A stretch of DNA of 64,000 bases from Nereida sp024640765 (lineage in GTDB: Bacteria; Pseudomonadota; Alphaproteobacteria; Rhodobacterales; Rhodobacteraceae): the NCBI GenBank assembly GCA_024640765.1, contig JAHEEK010000001.1:124001-188000 (forward strand), given 5' to 3'. A program made the translations under genes and the position numbers. Numbering within the stretch: position 1 is the first letter of the stretch; every line of letters begins with the position of its first letter. Positions 26,438 to 36,511 of the stretch are shown in pieces. A model generated the notes under the pieces. It was not told the DNA's origin and did not search any database. It saw nothing but the letters and a program-made list of their open reading frames with translations.

Positions 26438-27330
26438 GCGATACATCCCAAGCCCCCGAAGCCGAGATTGACGATAGTGCCGCACCTTTAATTGAACACC
26501 TGACAGAGCTGCGTACACGGCTCATTCGCAGTGTGGTGGCTTTTTTGGTGGCGATGGTGGCATGCTTTACGATCGCCGAGCCGATCTTGGAGTTTCTCGC
26601 CGAACCGATCGCGGACATTCTGCGTTCACGCGATGAAGACCCGCGGTTGATCTTCACGGCACCGCAAGAAAAGTTCTTTGTATTGATCCGGATTTCGGTC
26701 ATCGCGGGCTTTGCCTTCAGCTTCCCCGTAATCGCATTCCAACTTTGGCGCTTTGTTGCGCCCGGTTTGTACAAAACCGAGAAAAACGCGTTTTTGCCAT
26801 TCATCATCGCAAGCCCTGCGCTTTTCATGTTTGGGGCTTCGTTTGCGCACTACGTCGTGACGCCGCTGGCGATGAATTTCTTTATCGGCTTTTCTGATGT
26901 CATCCCGTCCATCGCAGGATTGGTCACTGGTGAGGCGCCACAGGCTAACAATGAGTTAAGCACCGTCTTTCTAGGCTCTGTGCGTGAAAGCTTGGATGTA
27001 TCTCTGAAATTTATTTTCGCCTTCGGTCTGTGTTTCCAGTTGCCAGTTTTGTTAACCTTAATGGGCAAGGCAGGCTTGGTCAGCGCCGCTGGTCTGCGGG
27101 CTGTGCGCAAATACGCGGTTGTGGGCATTCTGGTTTTGGCGGCTTTGGTCACGCCCCCCGATGTTGTTACGCAAGTTATCCTGTTCGTGGTGGTCTATGG
27201 TCTTTACGAGATTTCTATCTGGTTGGTTCAGGGCGTAGAAAAGCGCCGTATTCAAAAGATGAAAGACGAAGGTCTCTGGGACGAAGAACTACACGGTGAC
27301 GCCGGGACGGACGAAGAAGAGAACCGGTGA
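26434..27330 (+). CDS. tatC: Sec-independent translocase protein TatC
   Basis: 298 residues, six membrane helices. The conserved N-terminal LIEHLTELRTRLIRSVV and the FAFSFPVIAFQLWRFVAPGLYKTEK stretch are present; these form the twin-arginine signal peptide site. There is an extra loop of about 20 residues in the last periplasmic region (around LVTGEAPQANNE). Overlaps tatB and the following ATPase gene. Confidence 0.96.
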   Translation: MSDTSQAPEAEIDDSAAPLIEHLTELRTRLIRSVVAFLVAMVACFTIAEPILEFLAEPIADILRSRDEDPRLIFTAPQEKFFVLIRISVIAGFAFSFPVIAFQLWRFVAPGLYKTEKNAFLPFIIASPALFMFGASFAHYVVTPLAMNFFIGFSDVIPSIAGLVTGEAPQANNELSTVFLGSVRESLDVSLKFIFAFGLCFQLPVLLTLMGKAGLVSAAGLRAVRKYAVVGILVLAALVTPPDVVTQVILFVVVYGLYEISIWLVQGVEKRRIQKMKDEGLWDEELHGDAGTDEEENR

Positions 27331-28190
27331 TGACGGCGACTTTACCAACTGATGCGCTTGAACGGATTGCGCAGGCGCTTGAGCGTATGTCACCCCCGCC
27401 TGTTGCAAAACCTGATTTAGATGCCGCAGGTGCATTTGTCTGGTCGGCCGAGCCTGATTGTTTGGTCCCCGTCGCAGATGTCTCGCGGGTGCCGTTAGAA
27501 CTCCTTCTTGGGGTGGATCGGGCGCGAGATACTTTGTTGGCCAATACAAAGCAGTTCGCGGACGGCATGCCAGCAAACAACGCGTTGCTATGGGGCGCGC
27601 GTGGCATGGGAAAATCTAGCCTTGTCAAAGCTGTACACGGCGCTGTTCATGCTGAAAATACTTCGTGTAAGTTGGTCGAAATTCAACGCGAAGACCTGCC
27701 GACAATCGGGCGTTTGCTTGAGCTGCTGCGCGATGCCCCTGAGTGTAGATTTATTCTGTTTTGCGATGATCTCAGCTTTGGCCACGATGATGCGCATTAC
27801 AAATCGCTCAAGGCGGTGTTGGACGGCGGGGTGCAAGGCCGCCCCGGTAATGTGGTGCTGTATGCGACGTCAAACCGTCGCCATCTGATGCCGCGTGACA
27901 TGATCGAGAACGAGCGTGGCGGTGCGATTAATCCAGCCGAAGCCGTGGAAGAAAAAGTCAGTCTGTCGGACCGTTTTGGACTGTGGTTGGGCTTTCATGC
28001 TTGCGACCAAGATCAGTTCCTCGCGATGATCCGCGGATATTGTGATGCTTTTGGTGTCGATATGGGTGATGCAGAGTTACGCGCCGAAGCTATTGAATGG
28101 CAAGCAACGCGCGGCAGTAGATCTGGACGCGTTGCCTGGCAGTATTTCACCGACCTTGCAGGACGCAAAGGCGTCTCGCTTGCAGGCTAA
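27327..28190 (+). CDS. AAA-type ATPase, DUF815 family
   Basis: 287 residues from GTG 27327 (or ATG 27330), overlapping the tatC stop. Walker A reads LWGARGMGKSSLVKAV (about residues 91-106) and Walker B LFCDDLSF (about 148-155), followed by sensor region VVLYATSNRRHLMPRDM. It belongs to the DUF815 ATPases, whose cellular role is not established. Linkage to tatABC suggests co-expression only. It converges with the nlpD-like gene, 32 bases apart. Confidence 0.9.
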   Translation: MMTATLPTDALERIAQALERMSPPPVAKPDLDAAGAFVWSAEPDCLVPVADVSRVPLELLLGVDRARDTLLANTKQFADGMPANNALLWGARGMGKSSLVKAVHGAVHAENTSCKLVEIQREDLPTIGRLLELLRDAPECRFILFCDDLSFGHDDAHYKSLKAVLDGGVQGRPGNVVLYATSNRRHLMPRDMIENERGGAINPAEAVEEKVSLSDRFGLWLGFHACDQDQFLAMIRGYCDAFGVDMGDAELRAEAIEWQATRGSRSGRVAWQYFTDLAGRKGVSLAG

Positions 28191-28222
28191 AGCTGGTTAA
28201 CAGCGCACCTGATTAAGCTGGC

Positions 28223-29410
28223 TTACTTCGGCAAATACGGCGCGGGATTAACGCTGTCGAAGCCTTTGCGGACTTCAAAGTGCAAAAAGCTTGGGCTTGT
28301 GGCACGCACTTTTGCGATGGTCTCGCCGCGCTTTACCTTGTCACCTTTTTTGACCCGCAGACCGTCCAAATTTGCATAAACAGTGATTAGGCCATCGCTG
28401 TGGCGCATGATGATAATCGGGATTTGGTCCGTGTCTTTGCTGATCAAGATCACCTGACCTGCGTCGGCTGCCTTAACATTTGTGCCCGCTGGCGCACCGA
28501 TGTCGATGCCTTCGTTTACGTTCTTTTTGTACTCGCGAATGATTGAGCCGCGCACAGGATGCAAAAAGCGCGCCGTGGCGGCAGCCGGTGTTGTGCTGAT
28601 GCCCAAATCTGGCGCTTGGGGTGTTGCGTCTTGTGCGTTGGCAGCGCCGGGCAAATCACTTGGCAGTGGCGTCGCTGCTGATGGTGGTGTCGGGGCATTT
28701 GAACCCGCACCTGGTTTGGTGGCGCTTGCGGCCACTGGGGCAGGGGGTGCAACGGGGATCAACAAAAACTGCCCCTCGCGCACGGCCAAGTCTGATCCAA
28801 GGCTGTTCCAATCTGCAAGTGAGCGGACGTTGACGCCGTAAAGGCGGGCGACAGAAAATGCAGTTTCGCCACGCTCAACACGGTGGCGGATAGGCTCCAC
28901 GCCTGTTTGAGGCAAGGCAGATGCCGTTGGTGCAGCGCCCGCTTGGGCCTCTGCTTTATCGATCGCGCTGCCTGCAAGTGTTGTTACGTCAACCGATGAT
29001 GGTGCTCGGATTGGCCCGGTGGCGGATGCACCTGTGGCGGGGGAAGGCTCTGCCACGCGATTGGACAGGGCCACAACCTCACCATTGCGCAAAGGGTCGC
29101 TAGGGCGAATGCCGTTAAAGCGCGCCAGCTCATTAGCATTAACGCCAATGCGGTCGGCGACGGCCTGAAGTGTGTCGCCGTCACGTGCGACAGCAACTTG
29201 ATAGTTGGGATAACTGATGATGCCACGGTTATCAGGTTCGGGACGGGATGCTGAGGCACCAAGCGCGGCGGATGATGTATCAGCGCCGTTGCCAGTAAGG
29301 CCGCGCAAATCAAAATCCCACTGTTTGATCTGCTCGCAGCCTGCAACAAGGGCAAGGGCCGAACATAAGACAACTGCTTTTGCCGGCATTGAAAATTTGA
29401 TGGCGTACAT
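28223..29410 (-). CDS. nlpD: NlpD-like lipoprotein with two LysM and a degenerate LytM domain
   Basis: 395 residues from ATG 29410, with GAGG eight bases upstream. A lipoprotein signal ends in LVAGC. Two LysM peptidoglycan-binding motifs follow (about 70-115, VARDGDTLQAVADRIGVN, and 180-225, VERGETAFSVARLYGVN). The C-terminal M23/LytM domain ends FLHFEVRKGFDSVNPAPYLPK. The catalytic His in the first motif is missing (NEGIDIGAPAG) and YAH is YAN, as in NlpD, which activates amidases and does not cut itself. The order surE-pcm-nlpD supports the name. Confidence 0.9.
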   Translation of the reverse strand: MYAIKFSMPAKAVVLCSALALVAGCEQIKQWDFDLRGLTGNGADTSSAALGASASRPEPDNRGIISYPNYQVAVARDGDTLQAVADRIGVNANELARFNGIRPSDPLRNGEVVALSNRVAEPSPATGASATGPIRAPSSVDVTTLAGSAIDKAEAQAGAAPTASALPQTGVEPIRHRVERGETAFSVARLYGVNVRSLADWNSLGSDLAVREGQFLLIPVAPPAPVAASATKPGAGSNAPTPPSAATPLPSDLPGAANAQDATPQAPDLGISTTPAAATARFLHPVRGSIIREYKKNVNEGIDIGAPAGTNVKAADAGQVILISKDTDQIPIIIMRHSDGLITVYANLDGLRVKKGDKVKRGETIAKVRATSPSFLHFEVRKGFDSVNPAPYLPK

Positions 29411-29507
29411 GGCCTGTTCCTCAATATGCTGTGCCATGGTCGTTCGCCATAGCGTAACTGCTCAATTTACGGGCCTTTTGGCCTCTGTTTTGGTGTGCCG
29501 CGCCACT

Positions 29508-30161
29508 TTAGTCGCGGCTGACCCCTTCAAGTAGAGGTACGAACCGCACGTCGCGCAGTTCGGTATAGTCAAATCCATCTTCGCCGCGAACAACCTTTAC
29601 GAGGGTCTGAACCGTCTCCGCCTGTCCGCAGGGTACAACCATGATACCTCCGATTTTCAATTGCGCCAAGAGGGGGCCTGGGGGGTCTTCAGCGGCGGCG
29701 GTGACAATGATGCGATCAAAGGGCGCTTGGTCAGGCAAACCACGGCTGCCGTCCGCGGTGACGGCCGTAATGTTGCGCAGGTCTAACGCCCCAAAAGTGG
29801 CGCGCGCATAATCGACAAGGCGCTTGTGACGATCAACGGTGAACACCCGCCGTGCCAGATGAGATAGTATTGCGCCTTGGTAGCCAGAGCCCGTACCAAT
29901 TTCGAGAACGTGATGGCGCGGACCTACGTCAAGTGCTTGGGTCATCAGGCCAACAACAGAGGGCTGGCTGATGGTTTGGCCACACGCAATCGGTAGGGGC
30001 ATGTCTTCGTATGCGCGGTCTTTAAAAACACCGTCTTGGACAAATTGTGCGCGGTCCACCGCCTCCATGGCATTGAGCACGCGAGCGTCTGTTAACCCGC
30101 GAGAGCGGAGCGCAAAGAGAAACTGCATCTTCTGCTCGGGGGTGTAACTTGGCGCGTTCAT
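29508..30161 (-). CDS. pcm: Protein-L-isoaspartate O-methyltransferase
   Basis: 217 residues. It repairs isoaspartyl residues in damaged proteins using S-adenosylmethionine. The SAM-binding motif is VLEIGTGSGYQGAILSHLA and the family signature CGQTISQPSVVGLMTQAL comes before it. The start overlaps the end of surE by four bases, the classical surE-pcm pair. Confidence 0.96.
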   Translation of the reverse strand: MNAPSYTPEQKMQFLFALRSRGLTDARVLNAMEAVDRAQFVQDGVFKDRAYEDMPLPIACGQTISQPSVVGLMTQALDVGPRHHVLEIGTGSGYQGAILSHLARRVFTVDRHKRLVDYARATFGALDLRNITAVTADGSRGLPDQAPFDRIIVTAAAEDPPGPLLAQLKIGGIMVVPCGQAETVQTLVKVVRGEDGFDYTELRDVRFVPLLEGVSRD

Positions 30162-30955
30162 GGGCGGTCGAATGCCTGTGATAGGCGGTCGAGCTCATCT
30201 GTCGCTGTCAAATCAGCGCGCATCGGGGTGACGCTGATGTAGCCTGCAAGGTTTACCGCCGCGTCGGTCCCTGCGGCTGACGGGGCACGCTGATCGCCAC
30301 CTTTCACCCACATGAACTGACGGCCTGTGGGAGAGTTTTGGAGGGACACGCTAAAGCTTGTGCCTTGCCGGCGACCTTGGCGCACGACTTGGGTGCCTTT
30401 GACATCTGCTGCGGCAACGGGTGGAAAGTTCACATTATAAAATGTGCGGTACCCGTGTGCCTCTGTTGTCTCAAAGCCTGTTTTCAAAAGCTGCTTAACA
30501 ACCTCCGCGCCAAACGCGGCTGCCCCTTCGAATGGATCGTCCAAGTCTTTCATGGCAGGCCCGTAGTATTGCGACAGCGCAATTGCAGGCAGCCCTTGAA
30601 GTGCTGCTTCCATCGCAGCACCGATGGTGCCTGAATAAAGCGTGTTCTCGGCTGAGTTATTCCCACGGTTCACGCCGGATAAAACCAGATCGGGCGGGCA
30701 GTCTTTCATGACGTGGTGCAGTCCTGCTAAAACACAATCTGCTGGCGCGCCTTCGGCCGCAAAGCGCTGTGGCGCTAATTCGGAAATCATTGTGGGGTGG
30801 GTATAGTTGATGCAGTGGCCCACGCCTGATTGTTCGAACGCAGGCGCTACGGCCCAGACATCACCATCAGGGCCCGCGACGTCGCGCGCAATGGCCTCCA
30901 TAACCTTGAGGCCGGGGGCAGCGATGCCGTCATCATTTGTGATTAAAATACGCAT
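30158..30955 (-). CDS. surE: 5'/3'-nucleotidase SurE
   Basis: 265 residues; metal-dependent nucleotide phosphatase of stationary-phase survival. The N-terminus MRILITNDDGIAAPGL holds the metal-binding Asp pair, and LSGVNRGNNSAENTLYSGT follows. The length is normal. First gene of the surE-pcm-nlpD series. Confidence 0.97.
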   Translation of the reverse strand: MRILITNDDGIAAPGLKVMEAIARDVAGPDGDVWAVAPAFEQSGVGHCINYTHPTMISELAPQRFAAEGAPADCVLAGLHHVMKDCPPDLVLSGVNRGNNSAENTLYSGTIGAAMEAALQGLPAIALSQYYGPAMKDLDDPFEGAAAFGAEVVKQLLKTGFETTEAHGYRTFYNVNFPPVAAADVKGTQVVRQGRRQGTSFSVSLQNSPTGRQFMWVKGGDQRAPSAAGTDAAVNLAGYISVTPMRADLTATDELDRLSQAFDRP

Positions 30956-31009
30956 ACACCCGTGTTAGGCGAGCAAAGGGCGTGGGGCAAGCAGAGCGGT
31001 GCTGCGGGC

Positions 31010-31657
31010 CTAAAAAATATCTGCCAAGATGCGTTTTGCTTCATCTGCTGGATCTGTTAGCAGGTTCCTGTCCTCACCGGGGTGAAAACGCGCACGTGTG
31101 CTGGTGGGCATAGGGGCAGGTGTTGTGATGTGAATGTGTGGGCCAATATTGGCGCTTTCCGCCTGCCAGCTTTTGGCAAGCGCAATCTGTGCGGCTTTCG
31201 TTGCACCATAGGCGCCGTAGAATTTCTGACCGACAGCAGCATCATCAAAAAACACAGCATGCGCGGTTGGACGCAACAGGGGCGCAATCATCGGGATCAA
31301 CTGTGCTGTGGCATTCACGTTGATATCAACGGATTTTGACCAGTCTTTTGGTCCCATCGCATTTGCCGGGGCCAAGGGGGCTGCGTGAATTGCTGTATGC
31401 GCCCAAAAATCAATTTGCCCCCACCGATCGTGGATAGAACGGCACAGCTGCTGCATCGCCGCTTCTGTCTGAATGCTCATTGGAGCCAAAGTTGCCTGAC
31501 CACCCTGTGCTTGGATTAGATCATCAAGCTCTTCGAGGGCCCCGACGGTTTTGCCAACGGCAATGATGTGATGGGTCGGCGCGAGGGCGAGTGCAAGCGC
31601 ATGGCCAAGGCCGCGGCTGGCACCGGTGATAAGGGCGATTTTTGTGTCATTCGTCAT
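31010..31657 (-). CDS. Short-chain dehydrogenase/reductase
   Basis: 215 residues from ATG 31657. The nucleotide loop is ALITGASRGLGHALALAL, and the catalytic YxxxK is kept in FYGAYGATKAAQIALAKSW. The middle part corresponds to the typical NAT/NVNATAQL region. Substrate unknown. Thirty-one bases after the preceding hypothetical gene and co-directional with purF. Confidence 0.88.
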   Translation of the reverse strand: MTNDTKIALITGASRGLGHALALALAPTHHIIAVGKTVGALEELDDLIQAQGGQATLAPMSIQTEAAMQQLCRSIHDRWGQIDFWAHTAIHAAPLAPANAMGPKDWSKSVDINVNATAQLIPMIAPLLRPTAHAVFFDDAAVGQKFYGAYGATKAAQIALAKSWQAESANIGPHIHITTPAPMPTSTRARFHPGEDRNLLTDPADEAKRILADIF

Positions 31658-31688
31658 ATGCGTGGTGTGCTGCGTGAGGGCTGGAACG

Positions 31689-32405
31689 TCAAGATGGCAA
31701 ATAGGCCGCGCGCCACATGGCATCAAGACGATCAATCTCGTCTACGTCAAATTGCGCTGAGCTTTCCCAATAACGCCCTGAGGTCACGAAATAGCCGAGC
31801 GATTTTTCTGCGCCAAGCACATCCGCCATCGCCACATTAGAAGGTGGGGGGGGCGTGGTTTGCAGGTGTCTGATGTCTGCAAGTTTGGCGCGTGGAAAGA
31901 GTTGCCGGCTTGGCGCGGCCGACAAGTTTACGACGTTGCAGCCTTGGGCGTTTGCGTGAAGTGCCAAGCGGGCGGATTTAGCTTCAAGCGAACGAAGGCT
32001 TATGTCCTCGCGCAGCGGGTCTGCGGTCCCTTTGCCGTAAAAGTGTGTGTTGCCTTGGGCGGCGTACATCATGTCACATCCAAAGAATGCCATCACAGAT
32101 GGGCGCAACGCACCCAATGCCCAGTATCCAGCGGTGAAAGCCATTGTCCCACCGGCGTAAACAAAGCCGCCGTAGTTGTTTTGCACCGCGACATAGTCAT
32201 CGGCAGTAATGATCTTTTGGGGTGGGGACACCGTTGCAGGACGTTTGTCCACGGGAAAGTCTTCGGGATGAATAAGATGCGACCAATCAGGATGCACCCG
32301 CCACGCGTTGTTTATCACCACTATGTGGTCGAAACTACTGCGGTCCCAATTGGCGGCTTGTGGCGCATCCGGACCACTTCCAAGTATCAGGATGCGCGGG
32401 CCCAT
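31689..32405 (-). CDS. Conserved hypothetical, Rossmann/glycosyltransferase-like
   Basis: 238 residues, starting three bases after the purF stop. The N-terminus reads MGPRILILGSGPDAPQAANW and then VVINNAW. Later comes GGTMAFTAGYWALGALRPSV, followed by MAFFGCDMMYA. A GSGP loop, an INNAW strand and a glycine-rich helix leading to a GCDM strand recall the layout of sialyltransferase/MAF-type (DUF115) enzymes, but the match is weak. No signal peptide or membrane segment. The function is not known. Confidence 0.7.
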   Translation of the reverse strand: MGPRILILGSGPDAPQAANWDRSSFDHIVVINNAWRVHPDWSHLIHPEDFPVDKRPATVSPPQKIITADDYVAVQNNYGGFVYAGGTMAFTAGYWALGALRPSVMAFFGCDMMYAAQGNTHFYGKGTADPLREDISLRSLEAKSARLALHANAQGCNVVNLSAAPSRQLFPRAKLADIRHLQTTPPPPSNVAMADVLGAEKSLGYFVTSGRYWESSAQFDVDEIDRLDAMWRAAYLPS

Positions 32406-32408
32406 GGC

Positions 32409-33926
32409 CTATTCAGCGGCCTTCATTTCAAAGCCTTTTTCGATCATGTCGGTCGGCTTAACGGGGTATTCACCGCTGAAACACGCGTCACAATACTGCG
32501 GATGCTGCGGATCGCGGCCCTCTGCCTCGCCCACGGCACGGTAAAGACCATCGAGTGAGATGAATTTCAGGCTGTCCACTTCAAGATGCTGGCGCATCTC
32601 GTCCTCAGACATGGTTGCCGCGAGTAGTTTCTCACGCTGAGGCGTATCAACGCCGTAAAAACAAGGCCAAGCTGTGGGGGGCGACGCGATGCGGAAGTGC
32701 ACTTCTTTTGCGCCAGCGTCCAAAATCATCTCTTTGATTTTGCGGCTGGTGGTACCGCGCACAACGCTGTCGTCGACCAAGATCACGCGCTTTCCTTTGA
32801 TCAGCGCGCGGTTGACGTTGAGCTTAAGGCGCACACCCATGTTGCGGATTTGCTCCGTAGGCTCAATAAATGTGCGGCCCATGTATTGGTTGCGGATGAT
32901 ACCCATTGCATAGGGAATGCCGCTTTCAAGGCTGAACCCAATCGCCGCAGGGGTGCCACTGTCAGGCACAGGGCAAACAAGATCTGCCTCAACCGGGTTC
33001 TCTTTTGCTAACTCGCGGCCAATTGCTTCGCGGGTTTCATACACGCTACGCCCACCAAGAATACTGTCTGGGCGGCTGAAATAGACGTGCTCAAAAATAC
33101 AGAAACGGGGGCGTTGTGGGCGGAAGGGGTAAGAGCTTTCTACGCCATTATCGGTAATCACAACCATCTCGCCGGGTTTGATCTCGCGGACGAACTCTGC
33201 ACCGATGATATCAAGGCCACAGGTCTCTGATGACAGCGCATAGCCATCCCCAAGTTTGCCAAGTACCAGCGGGCGAACACCAAGTGGGTCACGCACACCG
33301 ATCAGTTTTGTGCGAGTCATTGCAACAACTGAAAACGCACCTTCGACGCGGCGCAGCGCATCTTCCATCCGTTCGGGGATCGTGCGCTGAAGCGAACGCG
33401 CCATCAGGTGCAGGATACATTCACTGTCGGACGAGCTTTGGAAAATGCTGCCGCGTTCGGTCAACTCACGGCGCAGCGCATCGGCGTTGGTGATGTTGCC
33501 GTTATGGGCAATGGCCGCACCGCCCATGGAAAACTCGCCAAAAAAGGGCTGCACGTCACGGATTGATGTTTGGCCTTTGGAACCAGCGGTTGAATAGCGC
33601 ACATGTCCGATCGCAACAGGTCCGGGCAGGGTTTCCATCACAGAGTGAGACGTGAAATTGTCGCGGACATAGCCAAAACGGCGCGCGTTGTTGAAACCGT
33701 GTTCGGGGTGGTGCGCAACGATGCCGCCTGCTTCTTGGCCGCGGTGTTGTAGTGCGTGCAGCCCGAGGGCCACAAAGTTTGCGGCATCTTGTTGGCCGTG
33801 TACGCCAAAAATGCCGCATTCTTCTTTTAGCTTATCATCATCAAACGGGTCGGCCCGAAAGACTGGCTCTTGGGCCAAAGATGTTGGGGTGCTCTCAGGG
33901 CGGGAGGTGTGAGGTGTCTCAGTCAC
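32409..33926 (-). CDS. purF: Amidophosphoribosyltransferase
   Basis: 505 residues. First committed step of purine synthesis: PRPP plus glutamine to phosphoribosylamine. The glutaminase Cys follows a propeptide-like N-terminus (KLKEECGIFGV, about residue 37), so cleavage before Cys is likely. The PRPP site reads VILVDDSVVRGTTSRK. Normal length. In many proteobacteria cvpA lies directly upstream; here a response regulator and a broken kinase lie between. Confidence 0.97.
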   Translation of the reverse strand: MTETPHTSRPESTPTSLAQEPVFRADPFDDDKLKEECGIFGVHGQQDAANFVALGLHALQHRGQEAGGIVAHHPEHGFNNARRFGYVRDNFTSHSVMETLPGPVAIGHVRYSTAGSKGQTSIRDVQPFFGEFSMGGAAIAHNGNITNADALRRELTERGSIFQSSSDSECILHLMARSLQRTIPERMEDALRRVEGAFSVVAMTRTKLIGVRDPLGVRPLVLGKLGDGYALSSETCGLDIIGAEFVREIKPGEMVVITDNGVESSYPFRPQRPRFCIFEHVYFSRPDSILGGRSVYETREAIGRELAKENPVEADLVCPVPDSGTPAAIGFSLESGIPYAMGIIRNQYMGRTFIEPTEQIRNMGVRLKLNVNRALIKGKRVILVDDSVVRGTTSRKIKEMILDAGAKEVHFRIASPPTAWPCFYGVDTPQREKLLAATMSEDEMRQHLEVDSLKFISLDGLYRAVGEAEGRDPQHPQYCDACFSGEYPVKPTDMIEKGFEMKAAE

Positions 33927-34063
33927 AACGGGTGCATCTCCGAATCCGCGTCAGGTGTGGCCGTTGTAGCCACTCGCTTTGTCGGTGTCACGGAAGTTTC
34001 CTAAAAAGCTGCGCGATTTCAGGTGCAAAAACGAACTGTCGGGTAACCATGCCCTGCGCTCGA

Positions 34064-36126
34064 TTACAAGTAGCTGCCCAAAAGGCTGTCGAGTTCCCCC
34101 ATGCGCACTAGTTTAGGCAGCGCGCCCGTCAGCCCCAAGTCATGGGCGGCGCGGGGACTGTGGTAGTTTTGATCCGCTGACATCAAATAAATCGGCAGGT
34201 TGCGGGGCGGGTCCTCTTGCATATCGCGAATGCGCGCAGACGCCTCGATGCCCGAAAATTAGGCATATGAATATCCATCAGAATAAGCGCAAATTTGTGG
34301 CTTTCATTGGCCAGAAGATCAAGACAGATGTCCCCATCCTCAGCCAACTCATAGCTATAGCCCAAGGCATCCATGAACTCTGCCATCATGAATTGCGTCG
34401 CGGGATCGTCTTCTACAATCAATACTTTTTTAGTCACGGTATTCGCCGTCGGTTCGCGTGTTACGGAAGGTTTATCAAGCAATTTCTGCATCGACTTGTC
34501 GCCAATCATATAGTGTCAGAGTAAATATGCTGCCCTTGGGGCTGTTCGGGCGGACGGAAAGGGTGCCCGATAATAGGGCGGCGACTTCCTTGCTGATCGA
34601 CAGGCCAAGGCCGCTGCCCTCTGCGCGCCGTGCGACGCCGTTGTCGATTTGGTGAAAACGCTTGAATAGCTCGGCCTCATGACTTTTCGAAATGCCTGGC
34701 CCCGTGTCACAGATGTCAAAGATCAAACCATCGGTGTCTTTGTCGATGTGAAAATGCATGCTGACTTGGCCGCTTTCGGTGAATTTGAAAGCATTGTCCA
34801 ACAGGTTCGTCAAAATTTGTGAAACCCGCTCCAGATCAATGCACATGCTCTGAGGAATGGCAGGGTCTACGGTAAGTTCTGTTGATATGTTGTTGCCAGC
34901 GCGAGCTTGAAAGCCGCTAAGCTGCGAGCGCAACTCCTCAATGGCGATGCTTGTGCATACTTTGGTGGGGGTGATGGTAACGACCTCTGCATCAAGGCGC
35001 GACACATTAAGTACTTTGGTGAGTTATGCAAACAAGCGTTCTGCTGAGCGGTGGCCACTGACGGCCTGACGTTTATGGCGTTCGGGGACGTCTGCCCGTT
35101 CGATCAATTCAAACATTCCCATGATTGCGTTCAAAGGTGTGCGGATTTCGTGGCTCATCACCGCAAGGAAGCGTGATTTGGCATCATCGGCTTTCTTCGC
35201 GGCTGCCTCAGCAGATTTTCGGTAGAGTGGTTCGTCGCGCAACTGTGCGTTTTTATATTCCAACTCGTCTTGGTCACGGATGCTGGCTATGCGCGCATTG
35301 CGCAAACCGTTCGCACTTAGCAGCAAAAGCCCGCCCATAACTGTTAAAATACCCGCAAACATAGCCCCGATTTCGGGCGTATATGTTTATTGTGCTTGCA
35401 GGAAAGCTGCGCGGGGTTTCAGCGCGACGTTTAATTCGTTGCCAAGGTATTGCGCGCTGGCGTTGGCAATTTTCGTTGCCGGCTTTGAGGCAAAGTCTGG
35501 TGATGCAAAGATCGGCTCTCCGCTAAGGGTCAAAGACGTGCTGATATCTGCGGGCGTTAGCTGCTTTAACCATGTTTCCACCGAGAATACGGACACAATG
35601 CCGCCCATGAATTGACCTGCATTGAACACCGGCTCAAACACCAAAGGCCGATGCCATCATCGTCCAAAAGGGGGGCCGGGTCTGCCATTGTGGTTTGTCT
35701 GCTGTCACGGCCCGCGAACAATGCGCGGCGCCTGTCGGCGCTGATTGCAGAAATATCACGACCGTTGGCCACTATGTTTGTAGTGGGCGCAGTTGATCGT
35801 GCGATAAAGTTGTTGTCGAGCCAGCTCATGGCAAGATTGCCGGGCATGTTATCTAGGTGATTTTGGGCATCATCCAAGAAAGCATCGGTGTCTAGTTGCC
35901 CCGCAAAGGCAATCCGCGATGCCATACGTTTGGCTGCCTCTTTGCGGTTTGTTAGATCAGCTTTTAGTGTTTTGGCAAAGGCATCTGCGCGGGCTTGGGT
36001 TGCGCGGATCGTTTGGTCATTGCGTTCTGCATTCAGGTAGACCCAAGTCACAGCGGCGACAACGATGGTTAACCCCATCACGCCAACAAATGTTTTGCGT
36101 TGATTGTATTTTTGAACGTCCGCCAT
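34064..36126 (-). pseudogene. Hybrid sensor histidine kinase, decayed by several lesions
   Basis: Reading the minus strand from ATG 36126 gives MADVQKYNQRKTFVGVMGL with a membrane helix, then a periplasmic sensor region. A frameshift at about 35640 (one T missing) leads into another frame (VFEPVFNAGQFMGGIVS). A TAA interrupts at 35387-35389, but the same frame continues with a second membrane helix and the H box MSHEIRTPLNA. Another TAA stands at 35024-35026. The frame then goes on with the N box (ILTNLLDNAFKFT), DTGPGI and GSGLGLSI. A receiver domain (VLIVEDDPATQFMMAEFM, phosphate Asp in LILMDIHMPN) follows in a different frame, and a third break at about 34258 (one T missing) leads to the end at TAA 34064. 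The full-length protein would be about 685 residues. The receiver could also have been a separate overlapping gene from ATG 34509. Confidence 0.85.
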
Positions 36127-36127
36127 A

Positions 36128-36511
36128 TTAAGCCCGCTCAGCTTTGCGCGAGTGCGACATCGCAGCGGAGTCAATAAGGGCTGCAAGATCAGGAAGTGAA
36201 GCCGGTTTGCGTAAAAGCCAGTCCATCCCCGGCATTTCGGCAATGTGGTTGCCATGTGCAAAAACGCGTTCGCCGGTGATTATGATGATCCGGCAGTCGG
36301 GTAGGGCTGTGCGGGCGTAATGTGACACACCGATTGAGGTACCGCGTTCCAGATGCAGGTCGAGCATAAGCAAATCATAGGGTTGCTCGTGCATTGCCGC
36401 CATCGCGCTTTCAGCGTTGTCGACTGCCGTTACGGCGTGGCCTTCGTCCTCGAGAAAGTCACACCAAACCTGACGCAATTCTTGCGCGTCTTCGAGAACC
36501 AAAACATCCAT
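36128..36511 (-). CDS. Single-domain response regulator (CheY-like)
   Basis: 127 residues from ATG 36511 (a GTG at 36520 is also in frame). Receiver fold complete: acidic pair in VLVLEDAQE, phosphate Asp in LLMLDLHL, Thr in IIIITGE and Lys in LLRKP. It ends one base before the start of the broken hybrid kinase, so both probably formed one operon and a signalling pair. There is no output domain. Confidence 0.88.
   Translation of the reverse strand: MDVLVLEDAQELRQVWCDFLEDEGHAVTAVDNAESAMAAMHEQPYDLLMLDLHLERGTSIGVSHYARTALPDCRIIIITGERVFAHGNHIAEMPGMDWLLRKPASLPDLAALIDSAAMSHSRKAERA

Noticed and set aside
31860..32558. 232-codon plus frame across the hypothetical gene and purF
   Set aside because: Runs antisense over two genes; no domain recognised.
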